In this document: positions 26,383-33,763 of the stretch, in pieces
Position numbering within the stretch: position 1 is the first letter of the stretch
Layout: every line of letters starts with the position of its first letter
DNA from: Leisingera sp. S132
GTDB taxonomy: Bacteria; Pseudomonadota; Alphaproteobacteria; Rhodobacterales; Rhodobacteraceae
Direction of reading: 5' to 3'
Assembly: GCF_025144465.1 (NCBI RefSeq)
Contig: NZ_CP083553.1
Coordinates: 2,230,001-2,294,000 of the forward strand
DNA length: 64,000 nucleotides
Notes under the pieces: model-generated
What the model was told of the DNA's origin: nothing
Databases searched by the model: none
What the model saw: the letters and a program-made list of their open reading frames with translations, nothing else
Program-made: the position numbers and the translations under genes

Positions 26383-29150
26383 GGGATCAGATTCCCCGGA
26401 TCTTCGTTTGTGTAAGTCTTGGTTTCATTGTCCCAGCCGTCAGCAACTGGAAACTGCTGCATCATCACCCAGCGGCCAGGCATCGTATCGGGAGGCTTGT
26501 TGTGCCGGAGGGTGTATTTTTCGACGTACTCTTCGGCATCGTTCACTGGCTCCTGGGGATAGTGTGTCGGATCTACCGGAAAGGCCGTGGTTTCTACCGG
26601 AAGAGGGTCCGGTTCCCACAAAAAGTTCACGAAGGCACGGGTCAGACCTTCGGCCTCCTCGAAGGTTTCATAGCCTTTGTCGCTGATCGGCTCGCCGCGG
26701 TCGTCCAGGCGCACCTGCTTCTTGCGGCCGATAAAGGCCTTGTCGATCGGGCGGCCATGCTCAACGTAGAATTCCGCGCTGTCCTTAATCGCATCCGGAT
26801 TACCGTCATAGGCCATTTCGGTTGCCTCGATGTCGATACCCAGTTTGTCCTTCGCAGCCTGGGCAGCAAGCTCGCGCCCCGCCAGCCAGTCCTGCGGGCT
26901 TTCAAAACGGGATGACGCCGGAGCATAAGAGCGTTCATCGTCGCTTTTGGCATTCGGAGGCTTGCCGGTCTTGAGGCGGGTGATCAGGTCGTCGTCGCTG
27001 ACATCCGGGCCATGGCGGTCCAGCGAATGGCCGGCATCGCTGCCCGTGCCGTCCTGCGCTTCATAGGCTTCTGCCGCTTCCGTGCTGAGAGCGGCGAGAT
27101 CCCCGCGCAGCGCGTCGAACAGCGTCCTGGCCTCAGTAAAGTCCGGCTTGGCGGCTTCGGCCTCAGCGGCGGTGGCACGGAGTTCAAGCGGGTCCAGTTT
27201 TTCCGCTTCCAGCCCGGCCCGCCGCAGCGCGCCCAGAATGCCCTGCACCTGAAAGCGCGCCGTGGCCATCGGCTTTACCTGCTTCAGGAGCGTCAGGTGC
27301 TGTTCCAGCAGCAGGAAGGCGTCGCCGTATTCGCCATCATCCGCCCGGTCGGTGGCGGTCTTGAGCGATGCATCCAGCGCGTCCTCGGCCTCGGGCAGCT
27401 TGAGGTATTTCCTGGTGCGGCTGTGCTCCTTTTGGACCCTGGCGAGCTTGGCGCGGTAATCGGTCATCGCCAGCACCAGATCGAGGTAGTCGGTGCCATC
27501 CAGCACTTCCTGCAGATCCGCCGTTGCCGTGGCCGGATCACCGCCGCGGGCAGTCAGTTCCGCCGCCTGGATCGCGCCGTCCAGCGTGCTGCGCAGCTCC
27601 GCCGGATCGCCGGGCAGCACGGCCAGCAGGTCCTGGGCGGTCCGGCGCAGGGCCAGATACTCCGGCATCCGCAGCAGCTTTTCCAGCGCGCCCGGCGCGG
27701 CGGCAACCGCCGCCGCATAGTCCGCCCCGGCCAGGGCATCGGTCACCGGCTTGTGGAAACCATACCCCTCAGCCTCCGGATGCCGGCGCAGGATCTCGTC
27801 CATTTCCCGGCGGCTGTCAGTGATGCTTTCCAGCTTGAACAGCTGATCAAGCTTGGCGTGGTGCTGCGGGGCGCCGGTGTCCATGTCGAAGTTTTCGTCC
27901 TCGGCCAGCTGCCGGTGCGCTTCCCAGGTGGCGTTCAGATCTGTCAGCTCCGGCTCCTTCAGCACCTGCTTCAGCGCGTCATAGCGCCTCTGCAGCGTCT
28001 TGAGGATCTGGGTCGAAAAGCTTTGCCCCATGAGCGCGGGATGCGCGTTTACCCAGGACTTCAGATCCTTCAGCGCCTTCTTGGGGTCATTGTCTCCGGC
28101 TGCCTTCTGCTTGGTCTGGGCGGCCAGCACGGCGTTGCGGAACTCCGTATCCGTCATCATCGACATGTCGAAGCCGCGCAGGTATCTGGCCAGCGCCGCG
28201 CGGTCCCTGGTGCCATAGGCGATCAGCGCGTCCAGCTTGGCCTCTGCCTCCGGGAACTTGCTGTCTTGATAGGCCAGTTTTTTGGCATCTTTCAGATGGC
28301 TGCGGAAATCACCGGTGTCCCGCAGCTGGCTGCTGAGGATGTTCTGACAGCGCTTATGGTGATTGGCCTCGTAGCCGCACAGAAGCGCGTCAAAGCTGAC
28401 CGCGGCCGCCAGGTGGTCCCCGGTCTCAAGGTTGCTTTTCCAAGCCTCCAGTGCCGCCTTGGCACCATCGAAATCCCCCGTCTTCGAAAGCGCTGCCGCC
28501 GCTGCCATCTGTGCCGCGCGTGCCGTGGCGGCGGTTTCCGCAGCCGGGTCATCCATCGGCTTGATCAGTAACAGCGTGGCACGGGTCCAGTTGTCGAAGA
28601 AGGCGCCATAGGTCCCGGCCTCCTCCGCCTTGGCGGCGATGTCCTTGGCCTGCGCCTCCACCGCTTCGAAATCAGTGGCTGAGACGGCGGCGGCCATGGC
28701 CTTTTGTGCGGCCTTGATCAAGGTTTCGATGAAAGTGAACGCCCCCTGATCAAGGCTATCGCGCTCCTTGGCGAACTTATCCTCGGCCGTGGAAAGGGCG
28801 GCCTGTGCCTTAGCCCGGGCGGCGGCGATGGCCAGCTGAGCGGCTATCTGGTCCTGCAGCGCCGCAATATCGCTGTCGATCTGATCAAAGGCCTCCGCTG
28901 CGTTTGCATTGAGAATGGCCTTTTTCAGCGCCTTGCGCCCGCCCGCCAGGCTGCGCCGGGCACCAGAGCTGAGCGCTGCGGGAATGGCGGTCTTGTCCAG
29001 CTCTGCCAGTGCCGCCGTGCGCCGTTCCTCCAGCGCTTCCGCGCCAGCCTCCGGCATGTCCGGCATATCCCAGGCCTTGGCGTCATAAAAGCGTTCGGCC
29101 CAAAGGCGGATGGCGGGGTTGTTGGCAAGCGGATCTGGGGCGTTGGCCAT
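26379..29150 (-). CDS. 923-aa alpha-helical protein with toxin-like C-terminal tip
   Basis: Residues 1 to about 720 are almost entirely Ala/Lys/Glu/Asp-rich predicted helices, with loosely repeated motifs such as GDFDGAKAALEAW, DFTEARTLFDALRG and GEYGDAFLLLEQHL, like a solenoid or bundle. After a low-complexity hinge (EAQDGTGSDAGHSLDRHGP) the last ~190 residues are different: globular, aromatic and Pro-rich, with VEHGRPIDKAFIGRK, GLTRAFVNFLWEPDPLP and MMQQFPVADGWDN. That tip is encoded by less GC-rich DNA. No signal peptide. ATG at 29150 has GAGGTG just upstream. Architecture recalls polymorphic toxins and secreted effectors, but I recognise no catalytic motif, and no injection-system genes are in the window. 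Confidence 0.7.
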   Translation of the reverse strand: MANAPDPLANNPAIRLWAERFYDAKAWDMPDMPEAGAEALEERRTAALAELDKTAIPAALSSGARRSLAGGRKALKKAILNANAAEAFDQIDSDIAALQDQIAAQLAIAAARAKAQAALSTAEDKFAKERDSLDQGAFTFIETLIKAAQKAMAAAVSATDFEAVEAQAKDIAAKAEEAGTYGAFFDNWTRATLLLIKPMDDPAAETAATARAAQMAAAAALSKTGDFDGAKAALEAWKSNLETGDHLAAAVSFDALLCGYEANHHKRCQNILSSQLRDTGDFRSHLKDAKKLAYQDSKFPEAEAKLDALIAYGTRDRAALARYLRGFDMSMMTDTEFRNAVLAAQTKQKAAGDNDPKKALKDLKSWVNAHPALMGQSFSTQILKTLQRRYDALKQVLKEPELTDLNATWEAHRQLAEDENFDMDTGAPQHHAKLDQLFKLESITDSRREMDEILRRHPEAEGYGFHKPVTDALAGADYAAAVAAAPGALEKLLRMPEYLALRRTAQDLLAVLPGDPAELRSTLDGAIQAAELTARGGDPATATADLQEVLDGTDYLDLVLAMTDYRAKLARVQKEHSRTRKYLKLPEAEDALDASLKTATDRADDGEYGDAFLLLEQHLTLLKQVKPMATARFQVQGILGALRRAGLEAEKLDPLELRATAAEAEAAKPDFTEARTLFDALRGDLAALSTEAAEAYEAQDGTGSDAGHSLDRHGPDVSDDDLITRLKTGKPPNAKSDDERSYAPASSRFESPQDWLAGRELAAQAAKDKLGIDIEATEMAYDGNPDAIKDSAEFYVEHGRPIDKAFIGRKKQVRLDDRGEPISDKGYETFEEAEGLTRAFVNFLWEPDPLPVETTAFPVDPTHYPQEPVNDAEEYVEKYTLRHNKPPDTMPGRWVMMQQFPVADGWDNETKTYTNEDPGNLIP

Positions 29151-29327
29151 GGATCACCTCGGCAGCAAATAGGTCGGGATTGAAAAACAAGAAAAAATGC
29201 AGTGCTGCTCCCAGCATAGGCGGCGCATTGTTTGGCAGGCAAGAGTCTTCTGACGCGGCGTCACCCCTGTGCGCCGCTGCACATGCGGCAGATGGACAAC
29301 CCCGGCCGACTGCTCTAACCCGATGGT

Positions 29328-30539
29328 ATGTCCACATATGATACCCGGGCCCCTGGCCAGCGGACGCCTCCGCGCATTTTCACCCTGATCCTGCTGGCAG
29401 GCCTGTCGGCGCTAGGCATGAACCTGCATCTGCCGTCGCTGGCGGGAATGGCAGAATATTATGCGGTCGATTACCGGGTGATGCAGCTGTCGGTGGCGCT
29501 GTATCTGGCGGGCAATGCGGTGGTGCAGATCTTTGTCGGGCCGATTTCCGACCAGATGGGAAGGCGGCCGGTGATCCTGGGCAGTATCGTGCTGTTTCTG
29601 CTGGCGACATTGGGCTGCATCTATGCGCCGACGGCTGAGCTGTTCCTGCTTTTCCGGGTGGCGCAGACCGTTGTGGCGGCCACCATGGTGCTGAGCCGCG
29701 CGGCGGTGCGCGACATGTATGACACCAATGAAGCCGCCAGCATGATCGGCTATGTCACCATGGGCATGGCGGTGGTGCCAATGATCGGCCCCGCAATCGG
29801 CGGCTTCCTGGATCAGTGGATGGGCTGGCAGGCCAACTTCTGGCTGCTGTTCCTGGTCGGCGCGGCCACTCTGGCTATCACTTTCACCGATTTCGGCGAG
29901 ACCGCGCACAAGAGCGGCAAGACGCTGGTGGCGCAGTTCCGCGAATATCCGGAACTGCTGCGTTCGCCGCGGTTCTGGGGGTATTCGCTGTCGTCCGGTT
30001 TGGCGTCCGGAGCGTTCTTTGCTTACCTGGGCGGCGCGCCTTTTGTCGGCACCGAGGTTTACGGGCTGAGCACCGCAGAGCTGGGGGTGTATTTTTCTGC
30101 CCCCGCTGTCGGGTATTTTGCCGGCAACTTCATTTCGGGGCGGTTCTCCACCCGGATTGGGGTCAACCGCATGGTGCTGTGGGGCTGCGTGATCAATGGC
30201 GGCGGGGTTTTGATGTCGCTGCTGATTGCAATGGCAGGCGCGGACAGCGTGTTCACCTTCTTTGGCCTCATGTGTTTTGTCGGGCTGGGCAATGGCATGG
30301 CGATCCCCAATGCAACTGCCGGCGCGATCTCTGTGCGGCCGCATCTGGCGGGCACCGCGTCCGGTCTCAGCGGCGCCATCATGATCGGCGCAGGTGCCGC
30401 GCTCAGCGCCTTTGCGGGGATGCTGCTGGTGCCGGGGTCCACCGCGGTGCCGCTCTTGGTGATCATGTTCGCCACTGCGATGATGGGGCTGGTTGCGATC
30501 CTGCTGGTGGTCTGGCGGGAGCGGCAGATCGGCGCATAA
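29328..30539 (+). CDS. Bcr/CflA family drug-resistance exporter (MFS)
   Basis: 403 aa with 12 predicted membrane segments, the usual size. Segment 1 (FTLILLAGLSALGMNLHLPSLAGMAEYYAV) and the following GPISDQMGRRPVILGSIVLF (MFS motif A, D-x-x-G-R-R-P) identify the Bcr/CflA branch of drug:H+ antiporters. Motif C-like GMAVVPMIGPAIGGFLDQWMGWQANFW marks an exporter. Substrates of relatives include bicyclomycin, chloramphenicol or sulfonamides; the actual one is unknown. It is divergent from the 923-aa gene and 74 bp upstream of pccR on the same strand, but pccR has its own operator. Confidence 0.88.
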   Translation: MSTYDTRAPGQRTPPRIFTLILLAGLSALGMNLHLPSLAGMAEYYAVDYRVMQLSVALYLAGNAVVQIFVGPISDQMGRRPVILGSIVLFLLATLGCIYAPTAELFLLFRVAQTVVAATMVLSRAAVRDMYDTNEAASMIGYVTMGMAVVPMIGPAIGGFLDQWMGWQANFWLLFLVGAATLAITFTDFGETAHKSGKTLVAQFREYPELLRSPRFWGYSLSSGLASGAFFAYLGGAPFVGTEVYGLSTAELGVYFSAPAVGYFAGNFISGRFSTRIGVNRMVLWGCVINGGGVLMSLLIAMAGADSVFTFFGLMCFVGLGNGMAIPNATAGAISVRPHLAGTASGLSGAIMIGAGAALSAFAGMLLVPGSTAVPLLVIMFATAMMGLVAILLVVWRERQIGA

Positions 30540-30566
30540 GTGGCGCCACGGGCTTGCAGGGGTGAG

Positions 30567-30604
30567 TTTGCAATTATACCATTCGCAAGAATTGAATTTG
30601 CAAA
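30567..30604 (+). promoter_or_regulatory. three phased TTYGCAA boxes upstream of pccR
   Basis: TTTGCAA at 30567, TTCGCAA at 30582 and TTTGCAAA at 30597, exactly 15 bp apart start to start, ending 9 bp before the pccR ATG. The last box overlaps the ribosome-binding region, as expected for autorepression. Confidence 0.65.
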
Positions 30605-30613
30605 GGCGCCCCC

Positions 30614-32002
30614 ATGGCCACCCGGAAACTATATGCAGGCGCCAAGCTGCGCGAGATGCGGCAGCGGCTGGAGCTGACGCAGAAGGATTTTGCTGCCAAG
30701 CTGGGCGTCTCCCTGCCCTATCTGAACCAGATGGAGAACAACAACCGACCGGTGTCGACCACGGTGGTGCTGGCACTGGCGCAGGAGTTCGGCATGGATG
30801 TGACCGAGCTGAGCGCGGGCGACAGCGAGCGGCTGGTCAGTGACATGCGCGAGGCGATGGCGGATCCGGTGTTTGCCGATGACGCGCCGCCCTTGGCGGA
30901 CCTGCGGCTGACCGCCTCAAACGCGCCGGCGCTGGCGCGGGCGTTTCTGGCGCTGCACCGGGCCTACCGGCAGACCCACGAGCGGCTTGCCTCATTGGAT
31001 GAGGCGCTGGGGCGGGAGGACGCGCGCATTCAGGCCAGCCCATGGGAAGAGGTGCGCGATTTCTTCCACTATTGCGACAACTACATCGACGCGGTGGATC
31101 ACGCGGCAGAGCGGTTTGCCGCCACCAGCGACATCCGCGCGGCGGCCATTGCCGAGCTGGAGCGTGGCGGCATCAAGGTGCGCCAGACCGAAATGGAGGG
31201 CTTGCGCCATTACGACGCCGAGGCGCAGGTGCTGCATCTGTCGAACCGCTCCGCGCCGCAGACGCAGCTGTTCCAGATGCTGCTGCAGGTCGCGCTGCTC
31301 AGGCAGAACACCTTGCTGGAAGCCACACTGGATTTTGCAAAGTTCCAGAGCGAGGAAGCCCGCGCCATCGCCAAGATCGGCCTGGCCAATTACTTCGCGG
31401 GCGCGGCGCTGATGCCCTACACACGGTTTCTGGAGGCGGCGCAGGCCTGCCGGCATGACCTGGAGCTGCTGGCGATCCGCTTCGGCGCCTCGATTGAACA
31501 GATTGCGCACCGGCTCTCGACCATGCAGCGGCCCGGCGCCAAGGGGGTGCCGTTCTTCTTTGTGCGGGTGGATCAGGCGGGAACGATCACCAAGCGGCAC
31601 TCAGCCACGCGGCTGCAATTTGCCCGCTTTGGCGGCGCCTGCCCTCTGTGGAATGTGCACAGGGCGTTTGAGACCCCGGGCCGCTTCCTGCGGCAGCTGG
31701 CGGAGACACCGGACGGAGTGCGCTATATCTCGCTGGCGCGGGATGTGTCCAAGCCGGGCGGCTCCTTCGGCGCGCCGGTGCGGCGCTATGCGATTGCGTT
31801 GGGGTGCGAGGTGCGCCACGCGGACGCGCTGGTCTATGCAGACGGGATGGATGTAAGCCAGGACAGCGCCTATGAGCCGATCGGCATTTCCTGCCGTATC
31901 TGCGAGCGCAAGGATTGCCACCAGCGCTCTGTGCCGCCCTTGGAACGGCGGCTGACGATCAACACCGATCAGCGCGGTGTTCTGCCCTACGAAGTAAGCT
32001 GA
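30614..32002 (+). CDS. pccR: short-chain acyl-CoA-responsive XRE regulator (PccR, ScfR family)
   Basis: 462 aa. The N-terminal XRE HTH (residues ~5-62: GAKLREMRQRLELTQKDFAAKLGVSLPYLNQMENNNRPVSTTVV) is followed by an IrrE-like region (IAKIGLANYFAGAALMPYTRFLEAA) and a DUF2083 C-terminus with GISCRICERKDCHQRSVPPLERRL, whose Cys pattern is kept in the ScfR family. PccR of Rhodobacter sphaeroides controls propionyl-CoA carboxylase genes in response to acyl-CoAs; RamB and IbcR-type paralogues are alternatives. TTTGCAA boxes before both this gene and pccB support the PccR identity. Transcription ends at the hairpin 32019-32044. Confidence 0.88.
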   Translation: MATRKLYAGAKLREMRQRLELTQKDFAAKLGVSLPYLNQMENNNRPVSTTVVLALAQEFGMDVTELSAGDSERLVSDMREAMADPVFADDAPPLADLRLTASNAPALARAFLALHRAYRQTHERLASLDEALGREDARIQASPWEEVRDFFHYCDNYIDAVDHAAERFAATSDIRAAAIAELERGGIKVRQTEMEGLRHYDAEAQVLHLSNRSAPQTQLFQMLLQVALLRQNTLLEATLDFAKFQSEEARAIAKIGLANYFAGAALMPYTRFLEAAQACRHDLELLAIRFGASIEQIAHRLSTMQRPGAKGVPFFFVRVDQAGTITKRHSATRLQFARFGGACPLWNVHRAFETPGRFLRQLAETPDGVRYISLARDVSKPGGSFGAPVRRYAIALGCEVRHADALVYADGMDVSQDSAYEPIGISCRICERKDCHQRSVPPLERRLTINTDQRGVLPYEVS

Positions 32003-32018
32003 GCGCAGTGCTGGCGGC

Positions 32019-32044
32019 GGCAATTTTCCTGCCAGAAAATTGCC
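32019..32044 (+). terminator. terminator after pccR
   Basis: Perfect 10-bp arms GGCAATTTTC / GAAAATTGCC with a 6-nt loop, 17 bp after the pccR stop. The T-rich half-arm and location make it a likely intrinsic terminator, although the downstream T-run is weak. Confidence 0.65.
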
Positions 32045-32083
32045 AAGGATAGTCGAACAACCTTGGCAGCGGATGCGGGAAAT

Positions 32084-32344
32084 TCAGGCGCGAAGACGGT
32101 CCAGCAGGCGGGACATCAGCGCACGGTCCTTTGCGGCCGCTGCCAGCGGCGGCTGATTGGGCTGGACTGCCTCGGCTGTCTGCCATTGCTGCACGCGGCC
32201 GGGTGCGGGCTCTGGCTCCTGCACCGGGTCTTCAGCGGCCGTTCTGACCACGCTGCGGACCGCTGCCAGCATGTCCGCATCAGAGGTTTCGTCAGGCACG
32301 CCTTCGATCTCCTGCCAGCGCCCCGGCTGATAGACCTGTCCCAT
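32084..32344 (-). CDS. 86-aa hypothetical protein
   Basis: Soluble, starts MGQVYQPGRWQEIEGVPDETSDADMLAAVRSVVRTAAEDPVQEPEPAPG, then a Pro/Gln-rich middle (VQQWQTAEAVQPNQPPLAAAAKD) and a terminal basic helix (ALMSRLLDRLRA). No signal peptide or known domain. Its codon use matches the window average, and it is convergent with pccR with the terminator between. I do not recognise it beyond a roseobacter hypothetical; it could be a regulatory peptide or adaptor. Confidence 0.6.
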   Translation of the reverse strand: MGQVYQPGRWQEIEGVPDETSDADMLAAVRSVVRTAAEDPVQEPEPAPGRVQQWQTAEAVQPNQPPLAAAAKDRALMSRLLDRLRA

Positions 32345-32785
32345 CGGTTTACTCCTTCACACAACTGCACAGCAGGCACTCTGAGACCGTATTTCCTGCT
32401 TCAGGCAAGATATAGAGCGGCCGGTCACATTTTTGACGAATTTGCCTTAAATTAACCCAGTTTGCCAAAAATTGTGGATCATCTCTCCTGCATTCCCCTG
32501 TCAGATTGAACATTGTCTCCAAAACGGGATCAATCCAGCAACTGCGATTCGCACTTAGGTTGAAACCAGTGCACCAATCCCGCGCGGACGGTGAAAAGTC
32601 GCTCTGGTGCGCTGCGGAAATGAGGGCAGAAACAGCGAAACGCGCAAAGGAGGCAACATCCGGCAAAACAACGCAAGCGGACTGTCCTGTGTCCTATCAC
32701 TTGCCGAGCGCGAGGGCATCGTTGACTTTCTTGGCAATATGGAACAAATCATGAACACGCAATGTTGTCAAAGGAAAGGCACCCC
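32345..32785. other. 441-bp AT-richer intergenic stretch
   Basis: Upstream of both the 86-aa gene (minus) and the DUF1579-like gene (plus), so it holds two promoters. Short frames exist (for example 32349-32666 minus and 32506-32754 plus), but their translations show no domain, signal or repeat. It is visibly poorer in GC than the flanks. I see no RNA gene or mobile-element end. Confidence 0.45.
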
Positions 32786-33265
32786 ATGGAAGAGAAGCTC
32801 AGCATTTCCCGGGATTTCGATTTCGAAACCGGCCGTTGGAATGTGCGTCACCGCAGGCTGAAAGAGCGGCTGGCTGGCTGCCGTGAATGGGAAGAGTTTC
32901 AGGGCACTTCGGAAACCCGGGCGGTTCTGGGCGGCAATGGCAATGTAGAGGACAACTTTCTCAATTTCCCCGACGGAGCGTACCGCGCCATTGCAATACG
33001 GTCTTTTGATCCTTCCAGCGGGACTTGGGCGATCTGGTGGCTGTCGGCAAACGCCCCGCACGACTTGGACGTGCCCGTGGTTGGCAGATTCGAGGACGGC
33101 ACCGGATCTTTCTTTGCGGAGGACACGCTGCGCGGCGAACCCGTGACGGTCAGGTTCCTGTGGCTGCAAACGGATACAGAGACGCCCCGTTGGGAGCAGG
33201 CCATGTCGCGGGACGGCGGCAAGACCTGGGAAACGAATTGGACCATGGATTTCACCCGCGCGTAA
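32786..33265 (+). CDS. DUF1579-like hypothetical protein
   Basis: 159 aa. FDFETGRWNVRHRRLKERLAGCREWEEFQGTSETRAVLGGNGNVEDN, then YRAIAIRSFDPSSGTWAIWWLSANAPHDLDVPVVGRFEDGTGSFFAED and WEQAMSRDGGKTWETNWTMDF: the pattern of DUF1579-type beta-barrel proteins that keep a W-x-V-x-H-R-R-L-KERL-AG start. ATG at 32786 follows a Shine-Dalgarno AAGGAAAGG. There is no signal peptide. The function of this family is unknown. Terminated by the hairpin at 33314. Confidence 0.78.
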   Translation: MEEKLSISRDFDFETGRWNVRHRRLKERLAGCREWEEFQGTSETRAVLGGNGNVEDNFLNFPDGAYRAIAIRSFDPSSGTWAIWWLSANAPHDLDVPVVGRFEDGTGSFFAEDTLRGEPVTVRFLWLQTDTETPRWEQAMSRDGGKTWETNWTMDFTRA

Positions 33266-33313
33266 TTGGCGCAGCCGCCCCTTGCAGCAAGGCCGAAGGG
33301 GAAAAATGGAAAA

Positions 33314-33332
33314 GGGGCACCATTGGTGCCCC
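33314..33332. terminator. bidirectional terminator between two convergent genes
   Basis: Perfect 8-bp arms GGGGCACC / GGTGCCCC with a 3-nt loop, A-rich on the left (AAAAATGGAAAA). It lies between the DUF1579-like gene and convergent ydcH. Confidence 0.7.
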
Positions 33333-33359
33333 CTGCGTTTTACGGCCTGCCTGAAGGTC

Positions 33360-33599
33360 TCACGCCTTCGACAGGATCCCCCAGATCTCGTCCTTCAGCG
33401 CGGCGCGCTGTTTGCGCAGATCGGTTTCTGCCTGGGCGCTGACCGGCTCCACATTGGTTTCCGCCCGGTGCACGGCGCGGTTCACCGCGTGGTATTCATC
33501 GGACAGTTTGGCGAAATGCGCATCCGACTGTTTAAGCTGGCTCATCAGCGCCGCTTTTTCCGGGAATTCCTCGGCCAGTTCATGGGGAGTATTGGACAC
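33360..33599 (-). CDS. YdcH family (DUF465) small coiled-coil protein
   Basis: 79 aa. ELAEEFPEKAALMSQLKQSDAHFAKLSDEYHAVNRAVHRAETNVEPVSAQAETDLRKQRAALKDEIWGILSKA is the DUF465 pattern: two antiparallel helices, F-x-x-L-x-x-E-Y-H-x-x-N in the first and L-R-K-x-R-x-x-L-K-D-E-I in the second. Function is unknown; members are abundant in alphaproteobacteria. A good FNR-type box lies 60 bp upstream of the start at 33659-33672, so it may respond to oxygen limitation. Convergent with the DUF1579-like gene across a shared terminator. Confidence 0.88.
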   Translation of the reverse strand: MSNTPHELAEEFPEKAALMSQLKQSDAHFAKLSDEYHAVNRAVHRAETNVEPVSAQAETDLRKQRAALKDEIWGILSKA

Positions 33600-33609
33600 C
33601 TGCTCGCTC

Positions 33610-33708
33610 CTTTTTCCTAGGGTCGTCTGCAGGATATTGCCCTTCCCGGCCTGCCACTTTGACGCGGATCAAAAGATGCGGGAAAGACGCTGATTTCCTA
33701 GGAAAAAG
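33610..33708. repeat. 12-bp inverted repeat flanking the FNR-type box
   Basis: CTTTTTCCTAGG at 33610-33621 and its exact complement CCTAGGAAAAAG at 33697-33708 enclose 75 bp that include the FNR-type site. It may be a cruciform or a pair of identical operator half-sites; nothing else is encoded here. Confidence 0.55.
33659..33672. promoter_or_regulatory. FNR/FnrL-type binding site upstream of ydcH
   Basis: TTGAC-GCGG-ATCAA: one mismatch from the TTGAT-N4-ATCAA consensus and the common TTGAC variant of FnrL sites. It is centred about 66 bp upstream of the ydcH start. Confidence 0.6.
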
Positions 33709-33709
33709 T

Positions 33710-33745
33710 AAGCCGCCCGCACAAAGGGGAGGTGGCGGGCGGCTT
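33710..33745 (-). terminator. terminator after betA
   Basis: Perfect 11-bp arms AAGCCGCCCGC / GCGGGCGGCTT, and on the minus strand the stem is followed by TTACTTTTTCC. It lies 18 bp past the betA stop, at the end of the bet operon. Confidence 0.78.
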
Positions 33746-33763
33746 GCTGGCAACGCAACAGGA

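Noticed and set aside
27012-28571. 519-codon plus-strand frame inside the 923-aa gene
   Set aside because: Arg/Gln-rich mirror translation of a helical protein; no start signal.
32349-32666. 105-codon minus-strand frame in the AT-richer gap
   Set aside because: No ribosome site, signal or domain; the start does not fit, and composition is that of non-coding DNA.
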